A stretch of 36,127 nucleotides of DNA, from positions 1 to 36,127 of the forward strand of contig CAJPVJ010000151.1 of NCBI GenBank assembly GCA_905397405.1, given 5' to 3'. Source of the DNA: Oppiella nova (lineage: Eukaryota; Arthropoda; Arachnida; Sarcoptiformes; Oppiidae). Of this stretch, positions 25,694 to 34,051 are shown piece by piece (position 1 is the stretch's first letter; every line of letters begins with the position of its first letter). A program made the translations under genes and the position numbers. The notes under the pieces are model-generated. The model saw nothing but the letters and a program-made list of their open reading frames with translations, ran no database searches and was not told the origin of the DNA.

Positions 25694-27625
25694 AGCTGTG
25701 GATGTGTTGACTCGACAACGATATAGCAGTGGATGAGTGAATGGACTCAATGGCCACACATTGTGACCACAGATGCCGTGACTGACCCGATGTCCGTCCA
25801 ATCAGTGCATGAAAGTGATTGTGTGTCAAAGCACTCACACATCCATACATTCAAAGTTCAAATGCAATCAATCCTCCGTAGCTAGTTTGTGAAGTGTGCG
25901 TGACGTGATCTCCACTTGCGTCAGAGGCAAGTGAGGTATGCACAAACTTACGTTACAAACGCGATTATCACGTGTTGTGACAGTAGGCTCAGGTGATATT
26001 GTTATAGTATAACTGTACAATGAGTTCAATTGACGCACATTTCCTTATTATACAACACTATTATAATACAGTAGACTATTATTACATTCATTCAATACAT
26101 ACACAGTATTACAGTATCATATGAATACTAACTGGTCATCCCTTCAATCAGTGCTCATCTATTAGATGATGATTACAGCATAGACTCAATACTATACAGT
26201 ATTCATACAGAAGGCAACGAATGACCCGTTTATCTCGGTAACCGTTGGTTTCCGGTCAAAATGAACAGGACACTTTATGTTCATTATGACCTAAGCTTCA
26301 CAAATATACCAACCATTTTGACCTCCCAGGCAACATACGCAAGTTGGGCCATACACAATTATATCCTAGCACAAATATTCTACAGATAAATTTAAAATCC
26401 ACATAAATTCTGTCTAGCTATGTCGATAGATACATACATGAATACATTTAACTTTATATTAAAAATATAACCTATGTATTTTACATTCTTTATTAATGCT
26501 ATTCTTAAATGATACATGTAATCATTTAATCATATAATCGTTAGTGTACACTACCCTGTACAGTGTACAGTATCATATAATTGCAAACATTATTCAGGTT
26601 ATTGTTAAATACTGTATATTGAGCAAAATATATTGGTATTAATATTACTGTATAACCAAAGTTTGCAATTGTATTGATTTACTCAAATGAAGTCATTATT
26701 AATAATTCATCAAATAGTCCATAGACATCATCAATGATCATTAATTACAGTATCATTTATTACACTGTATAACCTTGTTAACTATAAAATACAGTATGTT
26801 ATTGCTAATTTGTAATGTTACCGTATTGCACGTTATGATACATTAGTATCAAATTGAAACTAACTGTAAAGTTGCCTGTCTCAATAGACAATATTCGTGG
26901 TTGTAGGTTTGAATCTAAAGTTTAGAAAAGTGATTCTAGAAATGAGCAAGCTTCAATAAGTGATTCTAGAAATGAGCAAGCTTCAATAAGTACAGTACAG
27001 TACTACTGTAGGCATTCTTTGCAACCCTCACTCTCACTCTCCCTTCCCTTTAAAGTTTGAAACGGTTTTTGAGATTTAAAAGATGCGAACAAATTGATGA
27101 AACCATTGATGGATTACATGGAAATGCAATCCAAGCTGACGGCACGTCACATATAGTGAAGGCTGTTGTTTCATTAGCGGTAACCGCCGTCATTACGTAA
27201 GTTTATCACAGTTTGTCTGGTGGTTATATACGGGTGTTTAATGTAGTTGGTTAGCGACTCACGAAGTATTATAACCGGTAGTTAATACAAAAAAGATTAA
27301 AAATTTAGTTATCGTTTAATTGTAGTTAAAAGTTGTATTAAACACATAAATCATAAAAATAATTGAATAAATGGTAAAAATAAATAAATAATTGACCGTA
27401 AAGTCAAGAAACTGTAAGCAATGGGCAAATGATGGCAACAATATGCACACTGAACGCATGGGTCGTACTATACGTGAGCCACACATAGCGCTCATATGAG
27501 CAGCGATTCGTTGCTTTAAATCTTTTCTTTGCATTCATTTTGCGTTCAATTGAATCGGATTTACATTGATTTGAATGAGTGTTGAGTTGTTGTGAGTTGT
27601 GGTGAGGGTTGCAGTGATTGAGTGA
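25694..27625. other. Intergenic region between synaptojanin and KMT5A, no gene seen
   Basis: About 1.9 kb between divergent start codons. It contains a short inverted repeat (GGTCAAAATG at 26254-26263 and CATTTTGACC at 26314-26323), a 30-bp tandem repeat, several TACAGTA/ACAGTAT-rich patches, and AT-rich sequence. Open frames here show no family resemblance. Since complemented blocks occur nearby, a hidden exon cannot be fully excluded. Confidence 0.5.
26928..26990. repeat. Two-copy 30-bp tandem repeat
   Basis: The unit AAGTGATTCTAGAAATGAGC continuing to AAGCTTCAAT occurs at 26928-26957 and 26958-26987, followed by AAG of a third unit. The copies are identical. Noncoding. Confidence 0.95.
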
Positions 27626-28462
27626 ATGTCTGTCTCGTCGGATGTGTTGACAATGAAATCTCGACTCAAAACCACTCGTAAGACTAAATGCACGACTCGT
27701 GTGACAAATGCTGTGACAGTGGCTGCGAATGGACTGCAGAGTGAGTGCAACAATGGTGTGACTGAAGACACCAAACACGACAACAAAGTGGGCCACAAGT
27801 CGGCGAAGGACTCCAAGTGCGCGAGGAAGAGCCAATCGGACAACCATTTGATTACCGATTACTACCCGACCCTCTCGTCCACGAGAAAGCGGTTGACATC
27901 GAAGGCGTTGGAACTGCAGAGGGAAAGCCTTATTAAGCATTATCTCAGCAATCATTGCGATCCCAAAGACCTGCTGACAGTGGAAGAGTTTCGTCTATTT
28001 CCGTTTCCTCACCACCGAAGAGCTCTGTAGGGCTTCCCGAGCAAGTAGACGCTCATGTCGCCTCTAGACCACCTGTACCTTTTCCGTGTCCATACACTAC
28101 ACCACCAGTCCACCACCAGATGTGGTACTGATGTGGTACTGATGACTGATCCGGTGGTTGTGAACGTCACGTTTCTCCACAGCATGCGCAACCACCCGCG
28201 GCCGACAATGTACATAATGAAGTTAACCGCCGTGTTCTGCACCACATAGCTGCGGTGATTTGGGTGCCGAGCAAAGCCCGCTGAATATTACCACAGCCGA
28301 AAGGCACCCAATTGTAAGACTAAGTTAATTGAGTCCAATGGGAGACCACATCTCGTGTTCATTGCTCTCAAAGACATCCATGAAAACGATGAGATTCTCT
28401 ACGATTACGGCGAGACCGACAAGAATGCCATTCGAGAGCATCCATGGCTGGCCTCTACTTAA
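27626..28462 (+). CDS. KMT5A: KMT5A / SET8 (PR-Set7) histone H4-K20 monomethyltransferase, core hidden by a complemented block
   Basis: Read directly, only the ends of the gene are visible: NHLITDYYPTLSSTRKR after a basic N-terminus, and GRPHLVFIALKDI, ILYDYGETDKNAIREHPWL and a stop at 28460-28462. Complementing 27989-28289 in place restores the missing core in the same frame. It gives DKGKGVVASRDIPKG, CEYSGDLV, then a GT-AG intron at 28091-28168, GCYMYYFNWRHKTWCIDAT and RFGRLINHS, joining to direct RKAPNCKTK. Exons are then 27626-28090 and 28169-28462, 252 aa. The SET-domain GKG, YMYYF, RLINHS and YDYG elements are those of SET8, the enzyme that monomethylates H4 lysine 20 and controls chromosome compaction and replication. 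The start MSVSSDVLT is the first in-frame ATG and is less certain than the rest. Confidence 0.88.
27989..28289. other. About 301-nt block written as complement without reversal (KMT5A)
   Basis: The 28289/28290 edge is fixed by the codon for N in RLINHS: complement up to 28289 plus direct AC gives AAC. The left edge lies within about 27986-27992. Inside, the complement carries an open SET reading frame, a donor GTATGT at 28091 and an acceptor ending TTGCAG at 28168. The direct sequence has stops and no resemblance to anything. Confidence 0.9.
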
Positions 28463-28679
28463 TTCACATCACAATCTATTTATACAATCCATTCGTCCAG
28501 ACATTGTCTCCAAGTTTTTATATTTTTCTAAACTATTAGTACTTTCGACCGGAGTTTGAAAAACTCGGACTAAGAGTCTTATCCTTTCATACTTTGACTC
28601 ATATCTCATACCAAAGTATTTTATTTAAAGACATTTTCTTGTAATTTATTTATCAATTGTTTCGTACATTAAATGAGAT

Positions 28680-29450
28680 CTAATTTGTTAGCAACAGAGT
28701 TAGAGTCGAGAGTGCAGTGAGTGCTCCGATTTGACTCAATAAATGCATTTCAATGAATGATAAACACAAGAAGTATACCATTATTAAGACAATCGACAAC
28801 TTGTTTGCACTTCTGTTCCACTGCCACAACAGCGCACAGACACTGATGTTTTGCAACTGTTATGCAAATAGACATCATATTACATGATATTACTGTTGAG
28901 GTGATAGGACATCAAGACTCACCAAATGGATGTTGGCTTCGGTGGCGCTCAAGAGGTGAGTCCAATCGAATTGAAGGGAACGGGCGTTGAGGTAGAAGTC
29001 AACCAATCGGGTGAATATGGATTCGCCTAAACTCCAGCCCAAAGCTATGCCTGCATTCAATGGACACACTGTTAGTGACCATAAGAGCCCACAATTGAGT
29101 GCATACTTAATATCTTGACGGAAGCGATGGACGCCTTGTTTTGGTTCACGAGAAACCAATACATTCCCATGCGCAGGTAGTTTACTGAGTTGTCTCCCAA
29201 CCCTCAGTACTGCCGGCGATACTGGTGGTCAAACTAGTGAACCCAGTGGTGTATGCGGTTGTCAGGGTATGGTCGGGAGGTATTGCACGGCATAAGCGAC
29301 CTATACGTCATCGACGGTCAACAGATATCATGTAAGGGATCAGTTGAATGGATGCAAACACAGCAACACTTACAGCGATGAGAACTTATAGAGTATTACT
29401 ATTGGTGTGAATGTGAGGAACAGACAGTTCATGAAGTGGTAGAAAGTCAT
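28680..29450 (-). CDS. TMEM147: TMEM147-like endoplasmic reticulum membrane protein
   Basis: Minus-strand exons: 29374-29450, 29107-29297, 28923-29050 and 28680-28856, giving 190 aa (human 224). Exon 1 reads MTFYHFMNCLFLTF and YKFSSL. Exon 3 reads SIALGWSLGESIFTRL and RSLQFDWTHLL. The last exon reads LQNISVCALLWQW through ALTALSTLTLLLTN and a stop. All align without gaps with vertebrate TMEM147. The first two thirds of exon 2 appear only when about 29198-29330 is read with its complementation undone, giving EYGTLWRAGMGLLAYVVTQV and IKLVVIAAVMTP. Phases at all three introns then agree. TMEM147 is a multi-pass ER protein of the translocon-associated NOMO/nicalin/TMEM147 complex for multi-pass membrane protein biogenesis. 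Compared with human, about 10 residues are missing in the loop after MTP, where the block edge lies. Confidence 0.87.
29198..29330. other. Block written as complement without reversal (TMEM147 exon 2)
   Basis: For this minus-strand gene the correct coding sequence is the simple reversal of the printed strand from 29297 down to about 29200. It restores an acceptor (TATCCAG ending at 29298) and a frame matching TMEM147. The lower edge lies at about 29192-29207. The upper edge lies in intron 1, above 29298 and not determinable by coding. A length near 127 would fit but is not shown. Confidence 0.85.
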
Positions 29451-29765
29451 TGCAATCAACACTCACTTCACTCACGATTACTATTAAGCATACAATCAAT
29501 CAATTCATTCAATTGGATGTCATTTACAGCCACAGAGACAGTGAGGAAAAGACATGAGTTTCGGTCAATTGAGTTCACATCAAAAACGTCGTTCACAGGG
29601 AAAGCCCTCCCATTGGGTAATGCATTGGATGTGAGGCCAAAGTGAGACATATATTGTGTACAAACTGTTAGCCAATCAGAGGTTTAGTAAAGAATTTCGT
29701 CACAAAATGTTTGTTTTGAATGCAATTTCAATGAATATCTCGTTTTGAGACAATTGTTTGCATTA
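29451..29765. promoter_or_regulatory. Head-to-head intergenic region of TMEM147 and RFWD3
   Basis: The two start codons are 315 bp apart on opposite strands, so the sequence between them must serve both genes. I see no TATA box at a typical distance. Short open frames here are not supported by homology. Confidence 0.5.
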
Positions 29766-31256
29766 ATGGATGACGAGTTTGAATACGAAGACTACGAGGA
29801 CTATGAGGACGACGACTACGACATTGAGACCGTCTCTCACTCTTCGCACGACTTCATCGATGATAACAACTATACACTGCATGAGGACGAAGACAATGAG
29901 CTCTCCGTCCAAGTGATTGAATCGGACGAAGAGTCGGTGGAAAACGAGCGCCAAATGGATGTCCAAAATGATGACAACCACTCGAGTGAGTCAAATGCGG
30001 CCAATGAAGCAGATGTCGCACTCGGGAGTGAAGATAACAGTGACACCAAAGACGTGAAACCATTACGCAATGCACGCTACGAAACATGCGTTCTTTTGAC
30101 ACTATTAACAACGTATTATACGTGCCTCAACACCTGGTTATGCCCACTGGTAGTCAACCACAGGAATTCAACACCAGTAGACAAACCAGCCGCTACATAT
30201 CTGCAGTGGTTGGACCCTCGGAACCGTCAGAACCAGAGGTGTCCTCAATGCAACTTTAAGGCCAAACGCAAAGACATTCGTCTCCTTTACGCCAGAAATC
30301 TTCGGGCTTTGGATACGAGTGAAAGAGACGCCTCTCTTGAGCTGTTGCGGAAGGAAAGGGTGTTGAGGCAGAGGTTGGAATCGGAAGCGATCATCAATTC
30401 AGTGAAATTGAAGTCAGCCCTCGAGGAGAACGAGAGGATTAAGAAGGAGTTAATGACATGTCAGCAAAGGATCCAACACTTGGGCTCGAGCTCTAGAATC
30501 ACTGAAAATATCATTAAAAGTAAGACAATGACGGCTTTGAATAGTAGAAGTGCTGATCGGTTCCAATGCGTTAAAGAACTTGAGATAAGCAAAAGTGGCG
30601 AATGCAGACATTTAGGGTATTCCTCACTGTTTGAAGTGATAGCTGTGTCTCAGCCCAACCCTAACCCCCAGTTATTCCCGGGTTTTGGTATCAGAAAGAT
30701 ATTTCTCAATGACTTTAAAACCGATAACATATGCATTCACTCGAAGCCAATCAAAGACTTGGAGATCAATGCATACGACGGAACAGTTTTGACCACATCT
30801 TCTGACAGAACCGTCAAATTGACTTCACTTCTGAACAAAGCCTCCATAATGTCATACAGTCTGCAAGTGGAGGCCTGGAGTGTAACCTTTAACCCCAAAA
30901 GCAAACATGAATTCTATGTCGGACTAAATAACGGCCAGATTTTGCTATTCGACAACAGAATGATGTCCACACATATGGATCGACTCACCTCTGCTGACAG
31001 ATCACCCGTTGTCTCATTAAATCACATCCAATTCAAGTCGTCTATCGGTTCAATCGATGGCATACTTTCCACACAATTTCATAACTGCTGTTTCTATGAG
31101 AGAAACAAATCATGCGATTCATTGAGTGCCGCAAACTTCTCATCTCTTAATATCCCATTTGAGGGCCGATTCAGTTCCGCACACTTCGATCCCAAATCAG
31201 GTTTAGTCCTATTGTCGTGTCGACCCTCGTCTAAACATAACAAAGTCACTCATTAC

Positions 31257-31288
<32 letters not shown>

Positions 31289-31655
31289 GATTGTAATGAA
31301 ATTGTGTTCAAACGAATAGGCGATGGAACTGAAGGTGAGTGAAGACGATGATGACATGCATGTGATAGCGCCAGAAGTGGTGCGGCGTTTCGAAGGTGGC
31401 AAACAACAGGTCAAACTGAGCCGTTCCCGTATTTTTAGCCATCCCTTCAACGAGAACTCTGCACTGATTTGTTCGGGCGATGAGGACTCCAAAGGAGCCC
31501 TCGTTTGGGACTTAAGTTCCGATAAATATATACAGAAACTAAGGAGCGATTCGACGGTTTTGGATATGTGTTTACTTCAGAACATTAATACAAACAGTTA
31601 TTTCATGACTTCATTAACAGAAACTTCAGTTTTGTTTTATAAATATATTTCATAA
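29766..31655 (+). CDS. RFWD3: RFWD3 RING/WD40 E3 ubiquitin ligase, RING masked by a complemented block
   Basis: Two exons, 29766-31256 and 31320-31655, about 608 aa (human 774). The N-terminus is highly acidic (MDDEFEYEDYEDYEDDDYD). A RING finger follows, but its first six metal ligands are hidden. Complementing about 30077-30203 in place gives NCCIICTELWTNTGDHQLV then SLSCGHLFGRRCI, which joins direct WLDPRNRQNQRCPQCN in the same frame. ALDTSERDASLELLRKERVL begins the coiled coil. WD40 repeats (LEINAYDGTVLTTSSDRTVKL and later segments) and the C-terminal YFMTSLTETSVLFYKY follow. RFWD3 ubiquitinates RPA and RAD51 at stalled forks and functions in interstrand crosslink repair (Fanconi anaemia pathway). 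As written the frame stays open through the block, so an ordinary prediction would carry about 42 wrong residues and lack a RING. Poly(A) signals AATAAA occur at 31675-31680 and 31728-31733. Confidence 0.92.
30077..30203. other. Block written as complement without reversal (RFWD3 RING)
   Basis: The right edge is about 30200-30203, just before direct CAGTGGTTG (QWL). The left edge lies somewhere in 30066-30096. The coordinates given assume 127 nt, by analogy with the exact block at 21779-21905. Inside, only the complement has C-x2-C, the CGHLFGxxC spacing and TNTGDHQL of the RFWD3 RING. Confidence 0.9.
31261..31288 (+). repeat. TC microsatellite inside the RFWD3 intron
   Basis: The 63-nt intron 31257-31319 begins GTAAGTC and is then almost half TC repeats. 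The repeat starts immediately after the donor, leaving about 30 nt for branch point and acceptor. Confidence 0.93.
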
Positions 31656-31944
31656 GAAAATAACTTTTTTTATAAATAAATTTTAAAAATATGTGTAAAT
31701 ATTTCGATGAAATATATCTTTGAATGAAATAAAAAGAACATTAAAACTATAGCACCGGAGGAGTGAAACAAATTTGAATTAAAAAGTCATGGCTTTTGGT
31801 ATTTGTTTTGTATAAAAGCCAGAAATTTATAACAAAAGTAATTTAAGGCACAAAAATATATTACTTAATCGATATAAAAAATTATCAAATGTTTAATAAT
31901 GTAACGATCGATGAATTGAATAAATTGTTGATTTGGAAATTGAA

Positions 31945-34051
31945 TCATTCGTTATTGGATTCCTTGTACTCCTGGTCTTTGGATCCCATGTTGGGAATGT
32001 AGTCGAGAGCCATAAGACAGGCGTAGACAGTCATCACCATTTTGGGCTTCACTTCAGATATATCCTCTGGAAGTGCATAAATTCTGGCCCCGATTTTTCG
32101 CGCCATAGATATCGCATACTTAGCGTTCGCCAACTTCTCCTGTTTTCAATTCATTTTAATAACCAATTAGTCATCGATTATCAAAGTATTGTCTAAAGTT
32201 ATACTGACTTGAGGCGTATTCCCTGGTAAAATTTGTCCATAACTTATTGATCCGGGTTTTATGGCATCGATGAGATCAATCACTGGAAGTGCTGTCGCTA
32301 TGCTATGGTCCTGAAAGTTCCGGATGAGTGAAGTCTTATTCGCTTCTTTTAGCTGAAGATTAAACAAAAAAGTTAGAAACTGTTGAATGAAATCACATTT
32401 CATTTGAGATACCTTTCTGTTAACCCAATCGACAATCTCTGATTCGACAATCGCTTGTCCGGTGCCATCCTTAGCGGCCAATTGTGTCAAAATGCTGAGA
32501 GTGTAGGCGCGCATCAATTGCCAGACGAGTGCAAGAGTTAAAGTAGGGTTTCCATCAGAAATGTCTTGACCGGCGATTCCAACTAAGGAAAACTTCAATT
32601 GCTTTCCCAATTGGACGGCATAATTGCAATTCTCCAGTTTCTCCATAAAGGCCTTCAATTTGGTAAAGGACTTGTGTACCCTGGGCCAATTCACAACCCC
32701 TGGCTTTATTATGTCAAACAACTCGAATATGACGAGACCGTCGGCTAAGTCACTGTAAAGCCAATTGACATACGGAGAGACACCCAAACTGTTCATCCAA
32801 TTGCGATAAGTTCTCTCTTCACGCGTTTCCTCGATATTCTCCAATTCCAATGGTTCGGTGGGAGTGTCCAGACCCGGGTGATTGTTAAACAGGTTGGCCA
32901 CAAAGGCTACGTTCAGCTTATAAACGCCATTAACCACATCATGAGGTGTTAAAAAGCTCCGGCAGTCTATTTTGTCGGCCTGTTGTAGCATAATCTCTGC
33001 CCTCTCCAAAAGGTCGGGTTCCCGAAGTGCGTGTGTATTAACACCAGAGCCTTGCGGTGCGATTTGCTTCAAAAGTATAGTATAGACCTCTGAATCCTTG
33101 ATATCATTCGTGAAATTACTAATGCGTCGATTGGATCCACTCTTTTCCAAGTGGTAGTTAACCCAACGGATCAGTATGTTTTCGGGCGATAACCGCAACA
33201 ACTCAGACAGCTCTTCGCCATCACCGACCAGTTGGACGAGTCCGGGGCAGTGCTCGAGAGTGATCTGATTGAAGAGACCGATTCGTATGATTTGCCACAA
33301 CAGTCCCAACACCAGGTGAGGCTTTCCTTTGGTGAGGTCGTGGGCGTCGATATTAATTATATTACAACCGATCGCTTGCGAAGAATTTAGAGCCAGAGTT
33401 AAGTTCTCGTGTTTTGTATAAACGGTTAGATTCTTCTTATTGATAGTCCTCTCATCGATGGTGTCCGGACACGAGTGGTTAATGATCTTACTGGTTATGG
33501 GCAACACATTGACAATAAGACACCGCAAACAAGCAATAAATCAAATAAATGTTTACCAAAGAAGAATCCCGTCCTTCACTTTGTCATAGAGTTCCCGTCC
33601 GTCCGAATCAATGGGTAATAAATGCTTTAAGTCTTTGTCATGTACTAAATGGCTGTAAATATATTAAACACTTTAATATAAGCAGACAATTATCTGAAAG
33701 TGTGAAAATGTCATACGAATTGATCCAATGAGAAAAGGCCACCTGTTCTTCGTGTCGCACAGAATGAGTGGTGCCTTCACTGCTCGCTTCAGACATACCG
33801 CCCAATGTCTCCAAGTTTTCACGCTTTGAGACCATTGTTTTGAATGTGAGAGCAATGTCTTGAGATTTAAGATCAGAGCACAGCCTCTCGAACTCATTAT
33901 AGTCGAGTCGACCCCTTCTGTCAACGGAACGCTTCCTTTCCATCTCTTCGATCATTTGTCTGACCTTCCATTGCGGTAACTTCAGGTCCACCACATCCAG
34001 AGCTGACTTCAGTTCACTCACATCTAAATATCCGTTGCCATCGTCATCGAG
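31945..34051 (-). CDS. Fim: Plastin/fimbrin actin-bundling protein (N-terminus missing)
   Basis: Minus-strand exons: 33717-34051, 33557-33652, 32413-33490, 32209-32352 and 31945-32139. Phases match and give 615 aa, against 627-630 in vertebrate plastins. The first visible exon starts in frame inside an EF-hand ([18 protein letters not shown]), with a second, degenerate one ([19 protein letters not shown]). Four calponin-homology domains follow, with [83 protein letters not shown] and [20 protein letters not shown]. Plastins crosslink actin filaments into tight bundles under calcium control. The exon with the initiator methionine (expected to encode only about 15-25 residues) was not found. 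It lies in the AT-rich DNA to the right, possibly masked, or beyond the window. Confidence 0.95.

Noticed and set aside
27404-27955. Minus-strand open frame of 183 codons at the KMT5A start
   Set aside because: It is antisense to the KMT5A N-terminus and rich in Ser/His with no recognisable domain.
28009-28245. Minus-strand open frame of 78 codons in the KMT5A region
   Set aside because: It lies inside the complemented block and has no family resemblance. It is an artefact of the unreversed complement.
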